A stretch of DNA of 64,000 nt from DASSUW01 sp963740605 (lineage in GTDB: Bacteria; Actinomycetota; Thermoleophilia; Solirubrobacterales; Solirubrobacteraceae), in assembly GCA_963740605.1 (NCBI GenBank), contig CAVUFC010000014.1, positions 434,001 to 498,000 on the forward strand, given 5' to 3'. Each line of letters starts with the position of its first letter. Position 1 is the stretch's first letter. A program made the translations under genes and the position numbers. A model generated the notes under the pieces. That model saw nothing but the letters and a program-made list of their open reading frames with translations. It was not told the origin of the DNA and did no database searches. Below are positions 23,334 through 32,027 of this stretch, in pieces.

Positions 23334-26300
23334 GTGGTCGTCCCCGAGATCCTGCTGTCCGCGGCGACCGCCGAGCTCGTCGCAGCGCATCTGCCAGACG
23401 GCTGCTCGCTCGTGGACCTCGGTCTGTACCGACTGACGGAGGCCGGGGCCCGGGAACGTGTCCTGGCCCTCAACGGGCCTGGCGTCCGCACACCTCCCCC
23501 AGCGGAGTGCCCCTACCGCGGCCTGCTCGCGTTCGAGGCCGACGACCACGCCATCTTCTTCGGGCGCGAAGCGGTGGTCGCGGACCTCGTCCGCCGCGTC
23601 GCACCCGGCCGGCTGCTCGCCGTGGTCGGGGCGTCGGGCAGCGGCAAGTCGTCGATACTGCGCGCCGGGCTGATAGCGGCCGTACGGTCCGGCGAGGTCG
23701 CCGGCATCAGCGGCGCGGTGGTGCTGACCCCGGGCGCAAAGCCAGCGTTGGACGTGCCCGACGAGCCCGACCGGCTCGTCGTCGTCGACCAGTTCGAGGA
23801 GCTCTTCTCCCTCTGCGACGACGCCGGCCGGCGGAAGGCGTTCATCGACCGGCTGCTGGGCCTGCGCTGCGCTGTGGCCATCGGGATGCGCGCGGACCTC
23901 TACGGCCGCCTCGGTGCCGATGCGCAGATCGCGCGCGCGGTGGCCGGCAACCAGGTGTTGCTTGGGGCCATGACCGCCGCGGAGCTCGCGCGGGCCGTCC
24001 AGGAGCCGGCGCGGCTCGCCGGTCTCAAGCTCGAGCCCGGCCTCGTGGATCTGATCCTGCGCGACGTCGCAGCCGAGCCCGGAGCGCTGCCACTGCTTTC
24101 GCACGCGCTCCGCGCCACGTGGGAGCGGCGCGACGGCCGGACGCTCACCGTCGAGGGCTACCGCGAGAGCGGCGGCGTGGCATCCGCGATCGCTCGCACC
24201 GCCGACGCGGTCGTCGACGCGCTCCCGCACGGGCAGCGCCGGTTCGCGCGCACGGTGTTCCTGCGGATGACCGAGCTCGGTGAAGGCTCGGAGGACTCGC
24301 GCCGCAAGGTGGCGATCCGCGAGCTCGTCCCCGAGGGCGCGGCCGCCGACACCGTCCTCGCCGTGCTCGAGCAGCTCGCCGAGGCGCGGCTGGTCACCTT
24401 GGACGACGGCACCGCCGAGGTCGCGCACGAGGCGCTGATCCGCGAGTGGCCGCGGCTGCGCCGCTGGCTCGAGGAGGACCGCGCGGGCATCCTTGCGCAC
24501 CGGCAGCTCAGCGATGCCGCGCATCTCTGGGAGGCGGGCGGCCGCGAACCGTCCGACCTCTATCGCGGCGCCCGGCTCGTGGGCGCGAGCGAGCTGACCG
24601 CCGAGCTGAATTCCAGCGAGCGCGCCTTCCTCGACGCGAGCGTGGCCGAGGCCGACCGCGAGCGGCGCGCCGAGCGGCGGGGCCACCGCCGACTCCGCGC
24701 CCTGCTCGTCGCCGCGACGGTCCTACTCGTCGTGGCGCTCGCGGGAGCCGTGGTGAGCCTCGTCTCGCGCAGCAGTGCGCGCACGGCCGCGTCGGCAGCG
24801 AAAGCGCAGGCGCTGACCTCCGACGCCCAGGGCATCGGTGCGCTGGCGCAGACCGCGCCGACGCTCGACCAGTCGATGCTGTACGCCGTCGCGGCGGTCC
24901 AGCTCGACGATCGCGTCCAGACCCGCGGAGACCTGCTCGCGGTCCTGCAGAGGAACCCGGCGGCGATCCGCACCCTGCGGCTGTCGGGCACGAGCATCAT
25001 GGGTCTGGCGATCAGCCCGGACGGGCGGCTGCTGGCGAGCGGGGATGCCGCGGGGGTCGTCCGCTTCACCGACCTGCGGTCGTGGAAGCCGAGCGGCGCG
25101 CCCGTGCCGCTCCCGCAGCCGATCGCGCCACAGGCCATGCAATTCTCTCCCGACGGACGCACGCTCGCGGTCGGCACGCGGCAGGGCAGCGGCGCTCAGC
25201 TGTACCTCGTCGACGTCGTGCGTCGCGGCCACCGCCGGATCGGCTCGTGGCGAAGGCTCGGCGAAACGACGCTGCCCACCACGGCAATCGCCTATGCGCC
25301 CGATGGCCGGCGGCTCGCCGTCAGCCTGGCGACGATGTCGCCGACGAACCTCACACCCGTCGCCGAACGGCTCCTGCTCGTTGACGCTCACAGCGGCCGT
25401 CCCGTCTGGCGGCGCCATTACCCGCTCATCCCCGGACAATGGGAGGCGCACCTCGCCTTCCGGTCCGACGGCGTGCTGATCAGCTCCGCCCAGCAGGGCG
25501 AAACGCTGCTCTGGGATGCGCGGGCGGGGCGGGTCGTGCGCCGCTACCCGATCGGCGGTCGGTTCGATCTCTCGCCCGACGGGCAGCGACTCGCCATTGC
25601 ACTCAACAGCCCTTATCCGGGCGATCCGAGCTCCGCCGTGGCCGTGCTGGATCTGCGCACCGGGCGCCACGTCAAGCTGGCCGCCGGGCTGGCCGAAGCG
25701 TGGATCACGAGCCTCGTGTTCACGCGCGACGGAACGCGGGTCGCCGGAGCCGCCGTGGACAGCAGCCACATCTGGGACATCGCCTCCGGGGCGATGCTCG
25801 AGACCTATGGGACCAAGCGTGGCCCGGCCCTGGCCGGCGCGGTCATCGACCCCCGGGGAATCCTGATCGACGGCCGCAACGACGGCCGCCTCAGCGCCTG
25901 GGACACCGCCGGCGAGCAGCGCCTTGGTCGCCGTTTCCGCTGGGGTCCGGCCGAGCTGAGCTGCGCGGCAAACCCGTGCGCGGTGGTCAAACCGGACGGG
26001 ACGCTGATGGCGACGAGCCTGGGCAACGGCACGGTCGCGCTGATCGACCTCCGAAGCGGGCGAGTGATCGCGCGACTCCCGGCCGAGAATGGCAAGGACG
26101 CCGAAGGGCTCGCCTTCACGTCCGACGGCCGTCGGCTCGTCACCGGCGGCACAGGCGGCACCATCACGATCTGGGACACGGCTTCACACGCCGTCGTGCG
26201 GCGGCTGCACTTCTCGGGACAGGTGCCGGCCGTGGCCGTGTCGCCCGATGGCCGGCGGCTCGCGGTTGAGGTGACGAACGCGGGAGATCGTGACTCGCAC

Positions 26301-26936
26301 GTCGATGTGATCGACCTCGGCTCGGCGCAGCGGGTCCAGACGCACACGCTTCGCTTCGGCCCGGGCGACCTCGCGTTCACGCATGACGGGCGCCTCCTCG
26401 TCGCCGCCACCTGCTGTCGTCGTGGGTCGACGGTTCTCGCTTGGGACGCTCGGTCGGGAGCGCAGCGGTTCGACGTTCCGACCCGCGAGGACGCGGAGAC
26501 CTTTTCCCTCTCGACCGACTCCCGGGAGATCGCGATGGGTACTGGCGACGGCCACGCGATCGTGTTCGACCTTCGCAGCGGCAGGCAGGTCGGCGCCGCG
26601 ACGAAGGTGGCGGGTGGAGGCATATCCCAGATCGTCTTCTCCCCTGACGGGCGGCTGCTCGCCGTCAGTGCGTACGACCGGACCGCGACCGTCTGGGACG
26701 TCCGCTCGCGCACGCGCGTCGGCGACACGTTCCCCGTGGCGAAGGGCTTCGTCGCCGCTGTGGGGTTCGAGCCGAGCGGCCGGCTGCTGATCTCCGACGT
26801 GGGTGCGAGCGAGTGGCCGGTCGACCCCCCGACGCTGGAGCGCTTCGCATGCCAGGTCGCCGGGCGCGACCTGACGCGCGAGGAGTGGGCGAGCCTCCTG
26901 CCAAATCGTCCGTATCGACCTGTGTGCCCGGCGTGA
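23334..26936 (+). CDS. nSTAND NTPase with membrane helix and WD40 repeats
   Basis: 1200 residues. Residues 1-45 (VVPEILLSAATAELVAAHLP, then LVDLGLYRLTEAG) look like only the last part of a class III nucleotidyl cyclase domain. Residues about 60-390 are a STAND-type NTPase: YRGLLAFEADDHAIFFGRE, Walker A VGASGSGKSS, Walker B LVVVDQFEELF. A membrane helix (LLVAATVLLVVALAGAVVSL) is at about 460-482. From about 540 to the end are WD40-type beta-propeller repeats (repeated SPDGRLLA and DLRSGR patterns). Such proteins act as signalling or defence hubs. The start at 23334 seems secondary; an upstream in-frame TAG (23304) closes the frame. Confidence 0.8.
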   Translation: MVVPEILLSAATAELVAAHLPDGCSLVDLGLYRLTEAGARERVLALNGPGVRTPPPAECPYRGLLAFEADDHAIFFGREAVVADLVRRVAPGRLLAVVGASGSGKSSILRAGLIAAVRSGEVAGISGAVVLTPGAKPALDVPDEPDRLVVVDQFEELFSLCDDAGRRKAFIDRLLGLRCAVAIGMRADLYGRLGADAQIARAVAGNQVLLGAMTAAELARAVQEPARLAGLKLEPGLVDLILRDVAAEPGALPLLSHALRATWERRDGRTLTVEGYRESGGVASAIARTADAVVDALPHGQRRFARTVFLRMTELGEGSEDSRRKVAIRELVPEGAAADTVLAVLEQLAEARLVTLDDGTAEVAHEALIREWPRLRRWLEEDRAGILAHRQLSDAAHLWEAGGREPSDLYRGARLVGASELTAELNSSERAFLDASVAEADRERRAERRGHRRLRALLVAATVLLVVALAGAVVSLVSRSSARTAASAAKAQALTSDAQGIGALAQTAPTLDQSMLYAVAAVQLDDRVQTRGDLLAVLQRNPAAIRTLRLSGTSIMGLAISPDGRLLASGDAAGVVRFTDLRSWKPSGAPVPLPQPIAPQAMQFSPDGRTLAVGTRQGSGAQLYLVDVVRRGHRRIGSWRRLGETTLPTTAIAYAPDGRRLAVSLATMSPTNLTPVAERLLLVDAHSGRPVWRRHYPLIPGQWEAHLAFRSDGVLISSAQQGETLLWDARAGRVVRRYPIGGRFDLSPDGQRLAIALNSPYPGDPSSAVAVLDLRTGRHVKLAAGLAEAWITSLVFTRDGTRVAGAAVDSSHIWDIASGAMLETYGTKRGPALAGAVIDPRGILIDGRNDGRLSAWDTAGEQRLGRRFRWGPAELSCAANPCAVVKPDGTLMATSLGNGTVALIDLRSGRVIARLPAENGKDAEGLAFTSDGRRLVTGGTGGTITIWDTASHAVVRRLHFSGQVPAVAVSPDGRRLAVEVTNAGDRDSHVDVIDLGSAQRVQTHTLRFGPGDLAFTHDGRLLVAATCCRRGSTVLAWDARSGAQRFDVPTREDAETFSLSTDSREIAMGTGDGHAIVFDLRSGRQVGAATKVAGGGISQIVFSPDGRLLAVSAYDRTATVWDVRSRTRVGDTFPVAKGFVAAVGFEPSGRLLISDVGASEWPVDPPTLERFACQVAGRDLTREEWASLLPNRPYRPVCPA

Positions 26937-27047
26937 TACCCGCACGCCCGGGTGCGGTTCACCACCAGAGATCCGGGGGTTGAGCGAGGCCCGTTGTAGG
27001 GCTCTCCCCCGTGGTCCAAGGCACGGCTTGCCGGGATGCTCCCCAGC

Positions 27048-27197
27048 ATGACGATCAAGCCGAACACCTCGCAGCGCGACCTGGTCCGCCTCGCCGTGCT
27101 GATGTGCGGCGACCGTCCCGGCGCGAAGTACTCCAAGCCCGTCAAGGGCACCCAGAACGCGCGCAACGCAGACCCGTCGCGCGGCTTCTCGCGCTGA
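27048..27197 (+). CDS. 49-residue micro-ORF within a duplicated element
   Basis: ATG 27048 to TGA 27197, starting MTIKPNTSQRDLVRLAVLMC and ending ADPSRGFSR. A diverged, start-less copy of the same 137-bp stretch is at 49936-50072. The two differ at about 16 positions with no indel. About seven of these fall in third codon positions of this frame, which hints at coding but does not prove it. The peptide is basic with one or two Cys. No family is known. A structured RNA or intergenic repeat is the alternative. The rest of 26937-27262 shows only a weak GC hairpin near 26940-26960. Confidence 0.4.
   Translation: MTIKPNTSQRDLVRLAVLMCGDRPGAKYSKPVKGTQNARNADPSRGFSR
27059..27195. repeat. 137-bp dispersed repeat, copy A
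   Basis: This stretch aligns without gaps to 49936-50072, with about 16 mismatches counted by eye. It begins GCCGAACACCTC and ends TTCTCGCGCT in both places; flanking bases are unrelated. Copy A contains a complete 49-codon frame with its own ATG just outside the shared block. Confidence 0.75.
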
Positions 27198-27262
27198 CGC
27201 GCTGACGCGCATCGAGCCGCCACTTGGCGGCTTTGCCCCGCCTCTGCGACATTCCCTGCCGC

Positions 27263-28168
27263 ATGGCGGCGTTCCTGGCACTTCTGTCGGCTGTGTGGTT
27301 CGCGCTCGCGGCGGCGCTACAGCAGCGTGGTCAGTTCGCGCTCGCGCGCGAAGGCAATCCGGTGAGCGGCGTTGCGGGCCTGTTCCGGCTGCTCGCGGTG
27401 CCCGTCTGGCTGCTCGGGACCCTGGTCCTGTTCCTCGGCTACGCGACGCAGGGCGCCGCGCTCGATCGCGGCAAGCTCGTGGTCGTCCAGCCGCTGATGG
27501 TCACGACCATCGTCTGGGCCCTGCCGCTGGGGCATTGGCTGACGCGCCAGCAGGTCGTGTCGCGACAGGTGCTCGGGGCCGGCGTCGTCGTGGTGGGCCT
27601 CGCGATGTTCGTGCTGGTCGGAGACCCCGACGCCGGTGTCGAAGCCGCGAGCACGAGCGGCCTCGTCATCGCGACGGTGATCATCGCCGCACTCGTCGTG
27701 CTGCTCCTGCTGTGGCTGCGCACGAAGTCCTCGCAAGCGGTGCGCGCCGCGGTCCTCGGCGTCTGCGCAGGCCTCTTCTACGGGCTGTCGGCCAGCTTCG
27801 CCAAGCCGGTCATCGAGGACCTTCACGTCAGCATCGCCGACGCCGCCGGGGCGTGGCAGACCTGGGCGCTGCTCGGGTTCGGCTTCGTTGCGTTCGTCAT
27901 CCAGCAGATGTCGCTCGCCACCGGCCAGCTGGCGCCGGCGGTGGCCGCCGTATCGGTCGCGAACCCCGCCGTGAGCGTGATCCTCGGGATCGTGCTCTTC
28001 GAGGAGCGGCTCACGCGTCCCGGCTGGCACGTGGTGGTGGCCTTCGCCGCGCTGCTCGCCGCGCTCGCCGGGGCGGTGCTGATCACGCTCGCCAACCGCG
28101 AGACCTCGATTCCGGGCGTCGAGGCGGCGGCCACCGAACCGTCTCGAGCCGACCCGGCGCCCGTGTGA
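27263..28168 (+). CDS. DMT (EamA-like) family transporter
   Basis: A 301-residue protein with about nine or ten membrane helices (ATG 27263; an upstream in-frame ATG has no support). Two EamA-like halves are visible. The first begins AAFLALLSAVWFALAAALQQ with QPLMVTTIVWALPLGHWLT; the second has FGFVAFVIQQMSLATGQLAP and VANPAVSVILGIVLFEERLT. The paired helix endings resemble drug/metabolite exporters and NIPA-type proteins. Substrate unknown. Its TGA overlaps the GTG of the next gene, so both form one operon of membrane proteins. Confidence 0.8.
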   Translation: MAAFLALLSAVWFALAAALQQRGQFALAREGNPVSGVAGLFRLLAVPVWLLGTLVLFLGYATQGAALDRGKLVVVQPLMVTTIVWALPLGHWLTRQQVVSRQVLGAGVVVVGLAMFVLVGDPDAGVEAASTSGLVIATVIIAALVVLLLLWLRTKSSQAVRAAVLGVCAGLFYGLSASFAKPVIEDLHVSIADAAGAWQTWALLGFGFVAFVIQQMSLATGQLAPAVAAVSVANPAVSVILGIVLFEERLTRPGWHVVVAFAALLAALAGAVLITLANRETSIPGVEAAATEPSRADPAPV

Positions 28169-28824
28169 TCGTCGAGGTCTTCGTGCTCGCGCTGGCATGC
28201 ACCGTGCGCCCGACGAGCCTCGCGGCGGTCTACGCGCTCATCTCGCGCGACACGCGACGCGGGCTGATGTCGGCGTACGTGATCGCCGGCCTCGCGTTCA
28301 CGCTCGCCTTCGGCGTGATCGTCGTCGGCGCCACCGAGGGGATCCACGTCCACTCCGGGACGAACAAGACGAAAGCCATCGCCGACATCGCCGGCGGCAT
28401 CGTGGCGCTGGCGTTCGGTGTCGGACTCGCGACGGGGCGCATCAACCAAGGCCGTGCGGATGACGCACCGCGGCCCCCTGGTCGCATGAAGTCGGTGCTC
28501 GATCGCCGCCTCACGATCCGCACCGCGGCGTTCGCCGGGCCGGCGACCCACATCCCGGGGCTCTTCTACCTCATCGCGCTCAACGTCATCGTCGCCCACA
28601 ACGTCGCGCTGGCGAACAAGGCGATCGCGCTCGTCACGTTCAACGTGGTCTGGTTCGCGTTGCCGCTCGCGGCGCTGGTCGCTTGCATCATCCGCCCGGA
28701 GAAGGCGCTCGTCCTCGTCGGGTCGGTCGAGCAGTGGACGCGCGATCACGCCCGCGGCATCCTGCTCACGGTCGCGTTCGGCACAGGTACCGCGCTCGTC
28801 ATCCGCGGCATCCTGATGATCTGA
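28165..28824 (+). CDS. GAP-family (Sap-like) membrane protein
   Basis: 219 residues with six helices, starting at GTG 28165 in a GTGA overlap with the DMT gene. The opening (EVFVLALACTVRPTSLAAVY) and middle (FAGPATHIPGLFYLIALNVI) match the LysE-like GAP/Sap family also seen at 13363. The central loop is polar (GRINQGRADDAPRPPGRMK). Members are linked to export of envelope components in mycobacteria; here function is inferred only at family level. Confidence 0.72.
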   Translation: MIVEVFVLALACTVRPTSLAAVYALISRDTRRGLMSAYVIAGLAFTLAFGVIVVGATEGIHVHSGTNKTKAIADIAGGIVALAFGVGLATGRINQGRADDAPRPPGRMKSVLDRRLTIRTAAFAGPATHIPGLFYLIALNVIVAHNVALANKAIALVTFNVVWFALPLAALVACIIRPEKALVLVGSVEQWTRDHARGILLTVAFGTGTALVIRGILMI

Positions 28825-28830
28825 AGAGGA

Positions 28831-28862
28831 CCCTAGGGCGCGTCCTAGGGACTGGGCTAGGG
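28831..28862 (+). promoter_or_regulatory. Three CTAGGG repeats at 12-bp period
   Basis: CTAGGG starts at 28833, 28845 and 28857, each 12 bases apart. The first two are extended to near-palindromes (CCCTAGGG, TCCTAGGGA). The array lies 79 bases before the first hydrolase gene and outside any coding frame. It looks like a direct-repeat operator; the binding protein is unknown. Confidence 0.55.
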
Positions 28863-28940
28863 ACCGACACGGAGGAGATACGCGCGCAAAGGCGGCACCG
28901 TGGTCGGCGTCCCTCGACCCCGTCCGAAAGGAAACCCGCC

Positions 28941-29657
28941 ATGCCGCCCACGATCGTCCTCGTCCACGGCGCGTTCGCCGAATCGGCGAGCTGGGATCGC
29001 GTGATCCGCCACCTGCACGACGCCGGTCACGACGCCGTCGCGGCCGCCAACCCGCTGCGCGGCCTCGCCTCCGACGCGGCCTCGGTCAGCGACTTGGTGC
29101 GCACGATCGACGGCCCGGTCCTGCTCGTCGCCCACTCCTACGGCGGCATGGTGATCTCGAACGTCGCCGCCGACGCCGGCGAGATCACTGGGCTCGTGTA
29201 CGTCTGCGGCTTTGCGCCGGACGCCGGCGAGAACGCCTTCGAACTGTCGCAGCGCTTCCCCGGCAGCACGCTCGGCGACGCGGTGCGGCCGGTGCCGCGC
29301 AGCGACGGCACGACGGACCTGTACATCGATCGCGAGAAGTTCCACGACCAGTTCTGCGCCGACGTCCCGGCACCCGAGGCCGGCCGGATGGCCGCCACGC
29401 AGCGTCCGGCGACGCTCGAGGCGCTCCAGGAGGGCTCGGGCGAGCGGCCCCTGTGGAGGGATCTGCCGTCGTGGTTCCTGATCGGCGGCCAGGACCGCAA
29501 CATCCCCGCCGAGCTCCAGGGCTGGATGGCCAATCGCGCCGGGGCGCGCCGGACCGTCGAGATCCCGACCGCCTCACACGCGGCCGCCGTGTCCCACCCG
29601 GACGCGACCGCGCGCCTGATCCTCGAAGCCGCGGTGCCGGTGCACGCCGCAGCGTGA
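28941..29657 (+). CDS. Alpha/beta hydrolase
   Basis: 238 residues from ATG 28941 after GAAAGGAAA. The order of elements is oxyanion HGAFAESASW, nucleophile VLLVAHSYGGMVIS (Ser in H-S-Y-G-G), acid in FLIGGQDRNIP and base in PTASHAAAVSHP. It resembles the small esterase/EstC-like or salicylate-esterase group of actinobacterial hydrolases. No signal peptide, so cytoplasmic. It heads a four-gene operon behind the CTAGGG array; substrate is unknown. Confidence 0.87.
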   Translation: MPPTIVLVHGAFAESASWDRVIRHLHDAGHDAVAAANPLRGLASDAASVSDLVRTIDGPVLLVAHSYGGMVISNVAADAGEITGLVYVCGFAPDAGENAFELSQRFPGSTLGDAVRPVPRSDGTTDLYIDREKFHDQFCADVPAPEAGRMAATQRPATLEALQEGSGERPLWRDLPSWFLIGGQDRNIPAELQGWMANRAGARRTVEIPTASHAAAVSHPDATARLILEAAVPVHAAA

Positions 29658-29675
29658 CCTGCAAAGGAGAGCGAG

Positions 29676-30641
29676 ATGTCGGTCTACAACACGCTGGCGC
29701 CGGTCGTGCTCGAACCGGCCGCGCGGGCGCTCGCCGAAGCGACCGCCGAACCACCATTCCTGTACGAGCTCACCCCGGCCGACGCGCGCGCGGTGCTCGA
29801 CGACGTGCAGGCCGCGCCGATCGACAAGCTGCCCGTGCACGAGCGTTGGATCACGGTGCCCGCCGACGTCGGTGACGTGCGCGTGCGACTTGTCTGGCCG
29901 CACCACACCGGCCCGATTCCGGTGATCCTGTATATGCACGGCGGCGGCTGGGTGCTCGGCAACGCCGACACCCACGACCGTCTCGTCCGCGAGCTGGCCG
30001 TCGGGGCCGGCGCGGTCGTCGCCTTCGTCGAGTACGACCGCTCGCCGGAGACGCACTACCCGGTCGCGATCGAGCAGGGCTACGCCGCCGCGCGCTGGCT
30101 GACCCGCGAGGGCTCGATGTACGGCCTCGACGCCACCCGCATCGCGGTCGCCGGCGACTCGGTCGGCGGCAACATGACCGCCGCGCTGACGCTGATGGCC
30201 GCCGACCGGGGCGACGTGCGCTTCGTGCACCAATCGATGTACTACCCCGTCACCGACGCCGCGATGGACACCGGCTCCTACGACCAGTTCGCGGAGGGCT
30301 ACTACCTCACGGCCAAGGCGATGGCGTGGTTCTGGGACGCGTACGCGCCCGACGTCGAGCAGCGCTCGGAGTCGTACGCGTCACCGCTACGGGCGAGCGA
30401 CGAGCAGCTCGCAGGAGTCCCGCCGGCGTTCGTGATCGTCGACGAGGCCGACGTGCTGCGCGACGAGGGCGAGGCCTACGCGGCTCGCCTGCGCGCCGCC
30501 GGAGTCGCGGTCACGACCGTCCTTTACGACCGCGCGATCCACGACTTCATGATGCTCAACCCGCTCAGCGACACGCGCGCGACCCGTGCGGCCGTCGCGC
30601 AGGCCATCTCCGTCTTCCGCGGGGTGCTGCATGACGACTGA
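29676..30641 (+). CDS. HSL-type alpha/beta hydrolase (esterase)
   Basis: 321 residues from ATG 29676 after AAAGGAG. The hormone-sensitive-lipase signature YMHGGGWVLG supplies the oxyanion hole. GDSVGGN is the nucleophile elbow, VDEADVLRDEG gives the acid and AIHDFMML the base His. An N-terminal cap of about 70 residues precedes the core. This family hydrolyses short-chain esters, lactones or acetylated compounds. It is the second hydrolase of the operon, 18 bases after the first, which suggests stepwise processing of one compound. Confidence 0.88.
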   Translation: MSVYNTLAPVVLEPAARALAEATAEPPFLYELTPADARAVLDDVQAAPIDKLPVHERWITVPADVGDVRVRLVWPHHTGPIPVILYMHGGGWVLGNADTHDRLVRELAVGAGAVVAFVEYDRSPETHYPVAIEQGYAAARWLTREGSMYGLDATRIAVAGDSVGGNMTAALTLMAADRGDVRFVHQSMYYPVTDAAMDTGSYDQFAEGYYLTAKAMAWFWDAYAPDVEQRSESYASPLRASDEQLAGVPPAFVIVDEADVLRDEGEAYAARLRAAGVAVTTVLYDRAIHDFMMLNPLSDTRATRAAVAQAISVFRGVLHDD

Positions 30642-30861
30642 GATGCACGAGATCCACGTCACCGTCGTCAGCGCCGAGGAGGCCGAGTACGGCACCGCCG
30701 AGTTCTGGTCCGGCGGCCGCTTGATCGGCTTCACGCATTTCGAGGACGGCGACCTGATGCTGCGGATCGAGCCCAATCGCGACGGTGCCGCCGTGGTGAT
30801 CGGTGCGCACAGCCTCGCCGCCGCGATCGCCGAGGCCAACCGGCTCCTCGCCCTCTACTGA
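30631..30861 (+). CDS. Small hypothetical protein in hydrolase operon
   Basis: 76 residues from ATG 30631, overlapping the esterase stop by 11 bases (ATG 30643 is also possible). The sequence is an alpha/beta mix (IHVTVVSAEEAEYGTAEFWS, LMLRIEPNRDGAAVVIGAHS, LAAAIAEANRLLALY) with no signal or membrane segment. It contains no recognised motif. The tight overlap implies co-translation with the esterase and possibly a partner role. Confidence 0.6.
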   Translation: MTTEMHEIHVTVVSAEEAEYGTAEFWSGGRLIGFTHFEDGDLMLRIEPNRDGAAVVIGAHSLAAAIAEANRLLALY

Positions 30862-30883
30862 CCACCCATCCGAAAGGCATGAC

Positions 30884-31639
30884 ATGAAGATCGTCGTCAT
30901 CGGCGGCCACGGCCGTCTCGGCTCCAAGCTTGTCGAGAAGCTCGGCGAGCACGGGCACGATGCGGTCGCCGCCGACCTCGGCACCGGCGTCAACACGATC
31001 ACCGGCGAGGGCCTCGCCGAAGCGTTCGAGGACGCAGACGTCGTGATCGACGTCTCCAACTCGCCCTCGTTCGAGGACACGGCGGTGATGGAGTTCTTCC
31101 AGACCTCGACGCGCAACATCCTGGCCGCCGAGCAGGCGGCCGGCATCGGCCACCACGTCGCGCTGTCGATCGTCGGCGCCGACCGCCTCCCGGACAGCGG
31201 CTACCTGCGCGCGAAGGTCGCGCAGGAGCGCCTGATCATGCAGTCGCCGGTCCCGTACTCGATCGTCCGCGCGACGCAGTTCTACGAGTTCGTCGACAGC
31301 ATCGCCGACGCAGCCACCGAGGGCGACACGGTCCGGCTGCCGCAGGCGCGCATCCAGCCGATCGCGGCCGAGGAGCTCGCGAGTGCCGCGGGCCGCATCG
31401 CGACCGGCACGCCGCTGAACCGGGTCACCGAGGTCGGCGGGCCCCAGCCGCTCTGGTTCGAGGACCTGATCCGCCAGGCGCTGAGCGCGCAGAACGACGC
31501 GCGCCAGATCGTCGCCGACCCCGACGCGGAGTACTTCGGCACCAAGCTCGCCGACGACAGCCTGTTGCCCGGCGAAGGCGCCGTGCTCGGCGAGATCCGG
31601 TTCGAGGACTGGCTGGGCGCGGTCGCGACCGCCCGCTGA
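30884..31639 (+). CDS. NAD(P)-binding atypical SDR (NmrA-like)
   Basis: 251 residues from ATG 30884 after GAAAGG. The N-terminal Rossmann motif KIVVIGGHGRLGSKLVEKL is intact. ADVVIDVSNSPSFEDTAV and YSIVRATQFYEFVDSI match the NmrA/atypical SDR group, which lacks the classical Tyr-Lys pair. It may be a reductase acting on the product of the two hydrolases or a redox sensor. It is the last gene of the operon; a strong hairpin follows at 31649. Confidence 0.82.
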   Translation: MKIVVIGGHGRLGSKLVEKLGEHGHDAVAADLGTGVNTITGEGLAEAFEDADVVIDVSNSPSFEDTAVMEFFQTSTRNILAAEQAAGIGHHVALSIVGADRLPDSGYLRAKVAQERLIMQSPVPYSIVRATQFYEFVDSIADAATEGDTVRLPQARIQPIAAEELASAAGRIATGTPLNRVTEVGGPQPLWFEDLIRQALSAQNDARQIVADPDAEYFGTKLADDSLLPGEGAVLGEIRFEDWLGAVATAR

Positions 31640-31648
31640 CCCCCTAAT

Positions 31649-31680
31649 GCAGCGGCCCCGTCTCGTCGCGGGGCCGCTGC
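31649..31680 (+). terminator. Strong GC hairpin after the hydrolase operon
   Basis: A perfect 12-bp stem, GCAGCGGCCCCG with CGGGGCCGCTGC, and an 8-base loop begin 10 bases after the SDR stop. There is no U-run, as is common in high-GC actinobacteria, so termination is probable rather than certain. Confidence 0.65.
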
Positions 31681-31709
31681 GCAATCACCCAACTCCACGG
31701 AGATGCCCC

Positions 31710-32027
31710 ATGAGCCCGTCGTCCGATCTCCCGTCGACGTCCGACTTCCTCGACAACCTCGACTTCTTCGCGATCGCGCTCGTCGTGTCGGCGACGATCT
31801 TTCCCGGCCTGACGCTGTGCATTCCCGGCCTGCTGTTCGTCACCGTCCTGATCGCCATCCCGATCGTCGCCGTCGTGCTCGTCGTCGGGCTCGCGGTGGC
31901 GGTCGTCGCGGCGCCGTTCGTGCTGGTCCGCGCGATTCGCGGGCTCCTCGAGCGGCGCTCGGCGGTGAAGACGCTCGCGGCCGCCGACCGGTTGGAGGAA
32001 AATCCCCGTGTCCGTGTTGCTGCGTAG
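31710..32027 (+). CDS. Small two-helix membrane protein
   Basis: 105 residues from ATG 31710. A polar N-terminus (SDLPSTSDFLDNLDFFAIAL) precedes hydrophobic segments (VVSATIFPGLTLCIPGLLFV; LIAIPIVAVVLVVGLAVAVV) and a basic tail. Its layout matches the ECF41-controlled protein at 19122-19469, although no ECF41 promoter is seen here. It overlaps the start of the peroxidase gene by 20 bases, so it was probably co-translated with it. Function unknown. Confidence 0.65.
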   Translation: MSPSSDLPSTSDFLDNLDFFAIALVVSATIFPGLTLCIPGLLFVTVLIAIPIVAVVLVVGLAVAVVAAPFVLVRAIRGLLERRSAVKTLAAADRLEENPRVRVAA

